Shown here: in pieces, positions 52,901 to 61,652 of the stretch
Numbering within the stretch: position 1 is the first letter of the stretch
How the letters are laid out: every line of letters starts with the position of its first letter
Source of the DNA: Cyanophora paradoxa
Taxonomy: Eukaryota > Glaucocystophyceae > Cyanophorales > Cyanophoraceae
DNA length: 64,000 bases
NCBI GenBank assembly: GCA_004431415.1
Contig: QPMI01000230.1
Span: 62,001 to 126,000, forward strand
Direction: 5' to 3'
The notes under the pieces: model-generated
What the model saw: the letters and a program-made list of their open reading frames with translations, nothing else
The model's database searches: none
What the model was told of the DNA's origin: nothing
Program-made: the position numbers and the translations under genes

Positions 52901-53854
52901 GCCTCACCGACTGCCCCGGCGCCTGCTCCGGTACCCCGCTTCCCCGCGCTCGCCTCCCGGTCCTCACTCGCCGTCGGGCGGCAGGCCACGGCATCTGCAT
53001 CGACGCGGTCTGCCGGTCCGCGCCCCCGCCCTGCTTCCTCCCAGTGAGCGCCCCTCCGAGCGGCGCGGGGCGCAGGTGCGACGAGGGGTACGAGGGGGAG
53101 GAGTGCGGGCGGCGGGCGTGCCCGGCCTCGTGCCGGGCGCCCAGCGGGGCCTGCGACGGGGCCACGGGCGCCTGCGTCTGCGCCCCCGGCTTCACCGGCG
53201 CAGACTGCTCCAAGGGTCCGACGCCCTGCGGGGCGCCTCCTCTCCCGCCCTCGCCGCCCCTCTCACGCCTGCGCGGCAGACTCCTCGGCGGTGCTCGTGC
53301 CGGGCCTCCCGCAGCTCTTCCCCCTCCAGCCCGCCGCATCCACCCGCTTCCTCCGCCTTCCCCCGCCCCCGGGCCCCGCCGCCTCCCCGCCCCTCCCCGC
53401 CTCCCTCCTCCTCCGCGCCCTCCGCGGCCGCCTCCGCGTCCTCGCCGCCGCCTCGGCGGCCGCGGTGCGCTCGGGCAACGCGACGGACCCCGCGCTGCTC
53501 GCCACCTTCGAGCTCGACGCCGCCGCGGGGCCCCGGGAGGTGCTCGTGCCCCCCGGGGCGGGCCCCGCGGGGTTCGCGCCCCTCTACCTCGCGGCCGCCG
53601 CCCTCCCCGGCACCCCGGAGCCGCCCCTCCTCCTCGTCAACGCCACCCTCGCCTGCGACGGCCCCGCCTGCCCCGCCACCGGTGCGCACGCGCCCCCCTC
53701 TCCCGTGACGTCGGCATCGCTGACCGCGCGGCGCCTGCCAGCCGCGTGCCCGCTCTACTGCTCCGGGCGGGGTACGTGCGATCCTCTCTGGAGGCAGTGC
53801 GACTGCGAGCAGGGGTACAAGGGCCTCGACTGCGGCGACGCGGACCCCCTGTGA
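49922..53854 (+). CDS. leishmanolysin-like (M8) metalloprotease with EGF-like modules
   Basis: The ATG at 49922 opens a signal peptide (AGLVLVALLVCIMRAHGQ). The pro/catalytic part includes IKRFSAMLRTVPVSGNLKLQ, CGDLEIPQDHIDF, ADVILYVTATAETSRTLLAY, AASCQRDQKGRPIAG and RIISFNTNSAGLQSA. The zinc site HEITH is seen in LHEITHVLVFSESLYPFF near 51058-51111. The third ligand is in GSHWE, before KRVLLNELMAGELQHRPKF. AITLALFQDSGW and DPLYWGRNAG follow, then a cysteine-rich region (GCPFALERCI). The C-terminus has EGF-like cysteines: CDEGYEGEECGRRACPASC, GACVCAPGFTGADCSK and YCSGRGTCDPLWRQCDCEQG, ending YKGLDCGDADPL, stop 53852-53854. M8 enzymes are secreted or membrane-linked proteases. No clear GPI or membrane tail is visible. 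All zinc ligands expected for activity appear present. Confidence 0.83.
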
Positions 53855-53927
53855 GCACCCGCCCCGCAACCCCCACCCCCCGCCAACTCCGAACCTGCCC
53901 AAATGTACACCATGTAATCTACTAAGC

Positions 53928-54826
53928 TTACTCTACAAATAACAACAATCCTAAACGTTGGCTATGGCGGGCAAACTTGCAGTTGAAAGGACGCGGGGAA
54001 TCAGGAGCAGGCGCAGCAGAAGTCGAGGAACGATTTCTCCCTCTGCGCGTGGGCAGTGCAATCAGGCCCCTGCTCGCTGGGTGGAGCGGGCTTTCAAAAA
54101 TCCGCGATAGCTCGTTCTGAGTGGCGGGGCGGACCGGGGCCTCGTGGGGGGCCTTCCTGCGGGTGGCGCGCTCGAGCTCGGCCTCACAGAAGTCGCGCAG
54201 CTCGAGCAGCTGGAAGCGGTCCGCCGCCAGCAGCACCTCCAGCAGCGTCCCCAGCGCCTGCCCCCGCCCCGAGCTCTCAGCGCGCCGAGAAGACGTTCAA
54301 GGGAAGCGGAGGCGCGCCAGGGTGCGGCCGTCGGCGAGGGTTCCGTGGTAAAGGTAGATGAGGACGATCTCCATCACCTGCGCGGCTCCGGGTCTGTGTG
54401 CGCCCGGCCGGCAGCGCCCACGGCCGCGGTCGATTTGATTCGGGAGCGTTAACGTTTAGCTAGCTTAGCTACACGCCGCCGTGGCGCGCATCATGCGACT
54501 GGGCGAAGATAGTTACGAAGTGACCCCCGCGTCTAACGGCCGTGTAACTGCCGTGTAACTGCCGCAGATCCAGAGCGCATGTTGCGCACGTCAGATGTGA
54601 TCTCCTCGACGACGATGCGTCCCGCGTGGTTCTCATTCAGGATCGCTCTGAACGCCGGGCTGCGCGACGCGAGGACGTGCCTGTGGGCCGGCAGCGACCC
54701 GCCGTCCGCGGCCGTGAAGACCTCCAAATCGTAGCGCCCCCCGTGGAAGCCGCTGAATGGAGACTGCACGCCCCGGAGCGGACTGCTCGCTTCGTGATGC
54801 GCCGCTTGCGGGCGCCTGCTCAGCAT
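53928..54826 (-). CDS. BTB/POZ-domain protein
   Basis: The ATG at 54826 starts MLSRRPQAAHHEASSPLRGV. The BTB core is RYDLEVFTAADGGSLPAHRH and VLASRSPAFRAILNENHAG, then RIVVEEITSDV. Across an intron it continues VMEIVLIYLYHGTLADGRTL, and across another LLAADRFQLLELRDFCEAEL. This is the full BTB pattern (D-h-x-h, hAHR-hhLA-RS-xhF, hhxYhYxG, hLxhADxahhxxLxxxCexxL). BTB proteins dimerise and can bind Cul3, so this may be a ligase adaptor like the F-box proteins nearby. After the BTB the frame runs to TAA 53930-53928 without a known partner domain, so it is either BTB-only or has a short extension. It is convergent with the protease gene at 73 bp. Confidence 0.78.
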
Positions 54827-54993
54827 TGGCGGGACCTGTGGTCCTGAGGCGTGCTGGCTGTGCCTGAGGGGGGGTAGAGAGGCCAGGCGTTGATAGCAGC
54901 GGTGCCAGCGGATAGCTCCGCGTTCGGCTATTCGCCGGCGTGCTCGGCTCGGAGTTGTCTGGGGCTGCATCTGCAGCGGCGCGTGTCGAAGAA
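54827..54993. promoter_or_regulatory. 167-bp divergent spacer, BTB / copper transporter
   Basis: This is the shared upstream region of two divergent genes. No known copper-responsive element was recognised; GCTGCATCTGCAGC forms a palindrome near 54964. Confidence 0.4.
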
Positions 54994-57296
54994 ATGCAGC
55001 CCGGAGGCGCGGGCGTCCGCTCGGCCCTCGTCGCGGCGCTCCTCGTCGCGACGCTCCTGCCGCTGGCGTCGGCGGGCATGACGATGAACATGACGGCGCC
55101 GGCCGCGACGACGGTGATCGCCGAGGCCTGCGTGGCGAACCCCTCGATGGCGTCGTGCGCGTCCTTCCAGCTCCCCTCGTCCGCCGTCGCCGCCGACTCG
55201 ACGAGCCTCTGCTCCGCCATGGATTTCATGTGCGCCGCCCGCTGCCCGCCGCCGCCGCCGGCCGCCCGCCGGCGCTCAGCCGGCCCGGCCGCAGGGTCGG
55301 CTGCTCGATCAAGAAGGCGTGCGCGAAGGGCGCCGGGGGCAGCGCCGCGGCGGCCCCGGGAGGCATCTGCAGCGGCATCAGCGCCGTCTCCCACACGTGC
55401 AGCAACGACGGGCGCGCCGGCCGCCGCCCCACCGGCCGCCTCGCCTCGCTCAACCGGCGGCGGCGCGCAGGACGATGCGGATGATGCAGGGCTGCGCCAA
55501 CTGGAACGCCATGTGCGCCGCCGGCTCGGCCGTCCAGCAGGTGCCGCCTCTGTCTCGCTCGCCGCGCCTCGGCTGCTCTCTGAGGCGCGGCCCGGGCGGC
55601 AGTGCACGGAGGCGAAGGCGGCGACGAGCATGTTCCCGACGACCGAGCAGGTCAACGAGCGCGTCCAGGTCCCATCCCCCGCCCCCCCGCTGCCCCGCCC
55701 GACCGCACCGCGGGGCCGACCCCGCTCGCAGGGCATCTGCAGCGAGATGAGGATGGTCCGTGCCGCGGCCTCGCTGCCCGCGGCGCCGGGGGCCACCGGC
55801 CGCCGGGGCCGCCCCGCCGACGCCGACGCCGGGGCCGCGGGGCGCAGGACGGGTGCGAGAAGTGCGCCCCCGTCGGCAAGTGGCTCCAGTGCGACATCCA
55901 GGCCGTCTACGGCCAGGTCCGCGCGCCCCTCCGCTCGGCGTCGCCCGCCTTCGAGCGCAGCCCCCGCGCAGCTGTGCTCCGCCATGCCGAACATGAAGCA
56001 GTGCGACCTGTGGTGCGCCCCCCCCCCCCCCCTCGCTTCGGGCCCGGATCCCGACGGGTCCACCCCAGGAGCGCGACGTGCGGGAAGCTCACGGGCGACT
56101 GGACGCCGATCGGCTGCCCCGCCCCCGCCGGCTCCGCCTCGATCAGTACCCCCGCCCCCTCCATGATCATGTACTTCCACGTGCGCGTACCCCTCCGCCG
56201 CCTTTCCGTCGCCGGTTCGAATCGCGGCGGGGCAGGCCGGGATCAACGAGTACATCCTCTTCAAGAGCTGGGTCCCCAAGACCGACGGCGAGATGGTGCG
56301 CCCTCCCCCCAAACCCCCACCCCCGTGCTGCCGTACCCCTCCCAATTCCCCCCCCCCCCAGGTGGGGGCGTGCGTGGCGGTCTTTCTGCTGGCGATGACG
56401 TACGAGCTCCTGAACAACGTGCGGCCCCTCGCCGAGCGCAAGGTACCCCCCTCCCTCCCCCCACCGCTCCCCTTCGGGCCGCGCTGAGACCCCTCGCCCT
56501 TCGCCCCCGCGCAGGTCGCCGCCCGCCGCCGCGCGCGCGCCCTCGCCGCCGCCTGCGGCTCCGGCTCCTGCCCTCCCCGCACGGCGCGCCGCCCCCGCCC
56601 GCCGATCCCCCGCGCCGCCCTCCCTGACGCGAGGGGCCCCGCAGACGACGCAGTGGTTCGTGGCGCAGCCGTCGGGGGCCTCCCCCGAGGCCGGCGCCGC
56701 CGTCGTGCCGGGCCAGGGCCCCCCCGTCCTCTCCGGCGTCAGCGTGGCGCGCCCCTCGCCGCCCCGCCCCGCCCCGCCCCCGCGCACACGATCTGATTGC
56801 TCTCCCACGCCCCGCAGGTCTCGGAGCCGTGCCCGTGCTCCCCGGCGGCGCAGCAGGCGGCCGGGGGCGCCTCGCCCGTGGTCCTCTCGAGCCCGACCCC
56901 CGTCAAGGGCGCCCCCGCCTTCGCCCTCCCCGTCAAGCGGTGCGTCAGGCGGCCTGCAATTCGATTCGCGTCGAAGTCGAAGCCGGTGGCGCAGGACGGC
57001 CGGCGACGCCCTCGCCGACGCGGCGATGCGATTCGTCTTCCGCCTCCTCACCGCCGGCATCGGGTGGGCCCCCGCCGTCCTCGCCGGGCGACCCGCGCCC
57101 GCGCCGAAGGTACCCCCGCAGGTACCTCTGCATGCTGGTCGCGATGACGTACAACGGGGCACTCTTCTGCATGGTAATCGCGGGGTACGCGTTCGGCGGC
57201 GCCCTCTTCGGCTGGCTCCCGGGGTACGGCCTCGAGGAGGGCCCCGCCAAGGGGGGGGAGGTCGCCCCCGCCCCGGCCGAGGACTGCTGCTCCTAG
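54994..57296 (+). CDS. Ctr-type copper transporter with long cysteine-rich ectodomain
   Basis: The ATG at 54994 gives a signal peptide (SALVAALLVATLLPLASAG) followed by a methionine motif, MTMNMT. The ectodomain is rich in cysteine over many small exons: ACVANPSMASCASF, LCSAMDFMCA, GCSIKKACAKG, MMQGCANWNAMCAAGS, GCEKCAPVGKWLQCDI and LCSAMPNMKQCDLW. Sequence then fits the Ctr/SLC31 pore. SMIMYFHV with GINEYILFKSWVPKTDGEM leads into helix 1, GACVAVFLLAMTYELLNNVR. RYLCMLVAMTYNGALFCMVI contains the helix-2 MxxxM (MLVAM) copper gate. GYAFGGALFGWLPGYG follows with the glycine-rich helix 3. The end EDCCS has two cysteines, like the Ctr C-terminal copper handoff. Ctr trimers bring Cu(I) into the cell. 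The stop is 57294-57296. The large Cys/Met ectodomain is much longer than in yeast or animal Ctr1 and may store or reduce copper (inference). Confidence 0.85.
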
Positions 57297-58132
57297 GGGC
57301 CCGCCCGGCCCTGCGCACGCCAGCGGCTTCTTATTCTTCAGAGTTTATTGTTTTTGTTCTTGTTGGCTAGATCGCCAGTTAGCAGGCGCCCAACCCGCGG
57401 CAGCCCAGCCAGGAGGCGCCCCGGTGGAATTCAGTCTAGCTCAGTCTACAGTACCGTAGTAGTAGTACGTCGTATCATGATCATTCTCTCGTGTCCTTTT
57501 TGCTTCGATATTGTAGCCTCAATTTATATTGGCACTGGAAATTATGGCGCCTGCTGAAATCGATTCCCCTGCCCTCCGGCTCGCGATCGTTCAACGGTTC
57601 CCTCCCCCCCTGCCTCATGATCACGGCATTTCAGCCGGCGAGCTCCGATTCAGTTTGCACGAGACGCCACAGTGTGCAGGCCAGACCGTCGGACTCTGAG
57701 AGTGCACCGCCGAGTCGGAGCTCGAGCTCGAGCCTTAAGCCTGCTCAGTAGCTGATCATGAGCCTCGGAGCGATCGAGACGTCGATTTTTGATGCGTATG
57801 TGACTCTGTGAACTGAGAACTCGAACGGTCCGCCGCCCCGGCCGCTCGAATTCATGATTCGAACGTCAACTTGCCAGTTGCTTCGCGAATATTAATCGGA
57901 TCCGATGATCCGAAATTCAAGCTTCAAGGCTTCGCGAATTATTCGCCGTCCGGCCCGCCGCGCCGGCCCGCCGGCGGATCGCTATCGGAGCCCGCTCGAC
58001 CGTCGAGTTCAGCCTGACAGTTATACTTCGAAAACACGTTCATGTACACGTTCGATCATAGCAGAGCTCAAACTCGCCGAGTCATGGTTTAGATTACATC
58101 ACAAGTACATGTACAGCGGACGTGGACTGGGG
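57297..58132. other. spacer between convergent genes
   Basis: No gene is seen. It is AT-richer than its surroundings. Notable words are TACCGTAGTAGTAGTACG near 57452, GAGCTCGAGCTCGAG near 57718, TCGGATCCGATGATCCGA near 57896 and a CCGGCCCGCCG cluster near 57950. Confidence 0.55.
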
Positions 58133-61100
58133 TCAGATGCGGGCGGCGACCCAGGCCTTGTCGCAGGCGGGGAGCCAGCTGTCGAGCAGGGCCAGGCAGC
58201 GGTCCCCCAGGATCTCTCTGCCCGCCCCGCCCCCCTTCAGATGCAAGGGGAGCAACAAGCGGCGCAGGGCGCACCGGTCGTCGTCGGGGACGGCGAGGGC
58301 GATGGAGACGGGGAGGCCGGGCCGCAGGCGCGCCCTTCCACCCTGCACCCACAGGCTGCCCCGGCCCCGCACCCCCGTGAGCCCCGGAGCGGAGAGTGGG
58401 GGTGCGGGGGCGCGCGTGCCTGTAGGGGTGGAGGTCGGCGGTGTGGCGGACGACGTGGCGGAGCTCGAGCTGCCGGGGCCGGGCGTGGGTGAAGCTGCGA
58501 GGGGGCGGGAGCGGGGGGCGGGGCACCTTGCGGAGGCGGGGGCACGCGAGGAGCGCCTCGACCTCCCTCCGCGAGGGCCCCCGGTCCACGTACGTCTCGT
58601 ACCTGCCCCCGGGCCCGCCCGCGGCCGTCGGTCAGGCGAGCCGGCTGCGAGCGAGAGACTCTGCCGAGTGCTCTAGAGCCTGCGGGCGAGCCGGGCGGGG
58701 CTCGTGCAGCGGTACAAGGGCGGGGCGGGCGCACAGGACGGCGACGAGGGCGGGGCGCGAGGCCGCCACCAGCTCCGCAAAGGCGTCTGCCCGCACGCGG
58801 CGGAACTGTAATTAGAGGAGGCGAGAAGGGGACCGCGGCGAGGCCCCGGGCTCGCACCGGGCTCGAAGGCGCAGTAGGCGGCGGGGTCGGCGTCGGGCCC
58901 GTCGGGCAGGTCCAGCTGCGGCGCAGGCAGCAGGCAGATCTGCCCCCGCGTCAGAGCGGGGAAGACGGGGCGTGGCGGGGCGGGGCGGGGGGCCCTTGCC
59001 TTGGAGAGGGCGGCGGCGGGGAGGAGGCGGCGGACGAGGGCGGCGAGGGCGCGGCAGGCGGCGGCGACGCCCTCCGTCGAGCGCCGCGCCAGCCGCACCC
59101 GCACGTGCAGCTCCCGCAGCTGCCCGCAGCGCGCCCCTCGGCCCCGCTCCGGAGCGCAGCCGGGGCGGGGCGGGGCGGGCGTGGGGCGCACGCGGGTGAG
59201 GGCGGCGAGGTGCGGCACGCCGGGGGCGCTGGAGCCGTCGACCTGCAGGCGGGGGTCGACGAGGGCGCGGGGGGCTCGGGCGCCGGGGCGGGGGCGGACG
59301 GCGAGGGAGAGGCCGGCGAGGCCCTCGAGGCGCGCCACCGCCGCCAGCGCAGCCGCCGAGAGCGCCTTCGCCCCTGCACGCCCCGATCAAGCCGGCCTCA
59401 GCCTGGAGCACGAGGGTGGAGGGGCGGCGGGGGGCGGACAGCCGAGGTGGAGCTCGCGGAGGGAGGTGGCGGCGGGGCCGGCGGCGAGGGCGGCGAGGCC
59501 CGCCGCCACGTCCTCCGCCGCCGCCGGCGTGTGGCAGTAGAGCTCCTGCAGCGCCCCCAGCGACGCGATCTGCCGCAGGCTTCGCGGGGGGTTGAGATAG
59601 AGAAGGGGGGAAGGGCGGACGTGCTGGAGGGCGCCGCGGGCGTGCCCGAAGGCGATGGAGAGGCCGAGGTTCGCGAGCGCGGGGAGGCTCTCCACCAGCG
59701 CCTGCGCCCCCGTGCACGGTGGGGCGAGGGGAGGGGAGGATGCACGGAGGGCGGGGGGCACCTGGACGTGCTCGGCCGAGAGGGTGCAGGAGCGCGGGAG
59801 GTCCAGGACCCGCAGGGCGGGCGACAGGGGGCCTGGGGGTGCGCGATTGCGGTTGAAGGGAGAGGGGAGGGGGTCTAGGGCCGGGGGCGGACCGAGGAGG
59901 GAGGCGAGGCGGGCGGGGGGCAGGGAGATGGATGCGGTGGGGAGCCAGCGGCGGGAGGCGAGGGCCGTGCAGAGCTCGAGCTCCTGGAGGGGGGCGCGTT
60001 AGGGGCTGCTGGAGCTGACGACGGGGCGCGGGTGGACCCGACCTGGAGGCCCGTGCAGGGGAAGAGGGCGACGGCGGCGTCCTGCAGGCAGACACAGCAG
60101 TCAAATGCGAGGAGATACGCAGGGAACGAGCTCCAGCTTGAGCGTGGAGAGCCCGGGCGAGGGGGGCGCACCTCGAGCATGTGCTCGAAGCGCATCGCCG
60201 GCTCCCAGCTTGCCAGCGCCCGCTCCACGTACCTGGGGGGAGGGGGGGGGATCGGATGAGGGGGTACATGTGGGCAGGGCGCGGGGGGGAGAAAGGGGGA
60301 ACGGGCGTACTCGGGGCTCGTCTTCCCGTAGATCGTGACGCTGCGTCGAGGGGGTACCGGTGCAAGGTCAGCTCCGCTGCGGGGCGGCCCCCGGGGAGGG
60401 GTGCGGGGCGGACCTGACGGAGGAGAGGGAGGGGAAGGCGCGGGCGGCGGCGGCGAGGAGGCCGCCGAGCTCCGGCACGAAGTGCGCGAACGCCCGCGCG
60501 AACTCCACCTGCGCCCCGGCTCGAGCCCCCGCGGGGCCGCCCGGCTTCAGGGGCGGGGCGGGGCACCGAGCGCTGCGGGAGGTCGTCGGCGGCGAACTCG
60601 TCCGGACCGGATTCGAACTCGTCGTCGTCGGGGGTGAGGAGCAGCACCTGGGAGGCGGGGACCCGCGGGGTCAGACGGGACCGGACTGCACTTGGAGGTC
60701 TCTGCGGGGGGGCGCCTCGAGGCGGTTGGCGGAGAGGAGCTGCTCGCTGAGGAGGCGCTCGGTCCAGTTCCAGAGCACCGGCTTCCACCGGCAGCTGCAC
60801 GCCGCCCCCGCCGCCTGCGCCGCGTCCATGTCCGCCCCTGCGCCCGCCCCCCGAGCCCCCAGCGAGCTCAGCCGCGGGTCCGGCCCGGCGCGCCCGCGCG
60901 CGACGCTTCGTGGATCCAAGGCACCGGCGTAGACGCAGCGCTCCGCGGGCGCTTCGGTGCCCTCGGCGCCGCCCTGCGGCCCGCTTTTCTTCTCGCGGCC
61001 GAAGAGCTCGGCGCATATCTTGAGGCTCGGCCAGGCGACGCTGTACAGGAGCCGCTGGAAACGGCGGCTGACCTGCGAGCCCGGCGTGAGCGCGGCGCGG

Positions 61101-61557
61101 CGCAGCGCAGCGCGTTCGGCTTGTTTAGATGAATCACGCGCGCGCCTGGCCCACGCCGCTCTCGAACGCGTCCTCGGCGCCGAGCATGACGAAGACCCTC
61201 TGAATGAGGTCGTCCTGCGCGGCGCCGACAGCTCGGTGGGACCCCCGTGGGCGCAGGAGGTCACGTACGTACCGGGAGCAGGTCAAAGGGAGAGGCCGGC
61301 TCGGCCGCTGCCGGCCGCACGCAGCTGGCGTTCGAAGTTTCCTCTTGAAGAGTCCTGAGCGCGGCCTCGGCCAAGGACTCTTCTTCTTGTCGTCGACGTT
61401 TCGCTGCACTTCCAAGTCTGCCAAGCGTGGCCTCTAGTTCCGCCTCCGCCAGCTCCAGCGTGCTGCCGGGCTCCGCGCGCGCCGGCTCCGCGGCCGCGGC
61501 CGTATCCATCCGGCGCTTCCCTCCAGCCCTCAAAAGTCCAGCTAAACGTCGGAACAT
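58133..61557 (-). CDS. F-box / leucine-rich repeat protein
   Basis: The ATG at 61557 gives MFRRLAGLLRAGGKRRMDTA. Exon 1 ends SPFDLLP, where an intron (GTACGT...GCGCAG) splits the F-box; it rejoins as DDLIQRVFVMLGAEDAFES. Then come QVSRRFQRLLYSVAWPSLKI and WKPVLWNWTERLLSEQLLSA. Leucine-rich repeats continue to the end over many exons: FARAFAHFVPELGGLLAAAA, LQELELCTALASRRWLP, LRVLDLPRSCTLSAEHV, LVESLPALANLGLSIAFG, LGALQELYCHTPAAAEDV, ATSLRELHLG and VARLEGLAGLSLAVR. The last exon reads LPVSIALAVPDDDRCALRRL and LDSWLPACDKAWVAARI, stop 58133-58135. It should be an SCF adaptor; the target is unknown. The LP intron position is shared with the two F-box/LRR/ankyrin genes. Several exon edges are uncertain. 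Confidence 0.76.
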
Positions 61558-61652
61558 AGCGCGCGCCGCCGCGCGGCCGTGCGCGCGAAGAAGTTAGAGG
61601 GGGTCTTGCCGGGAGCGGGTACACGCTTTTCGGTTTAGGCACTAACTCTGCG
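61558..61652. promoter_or_regulatory. 95-bp divergent spacer, F-box/LRR / MgtE
   Basis: This is a very short shared upstream region between two opposite start codons. No element was recognised. Confidence 0.4.
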
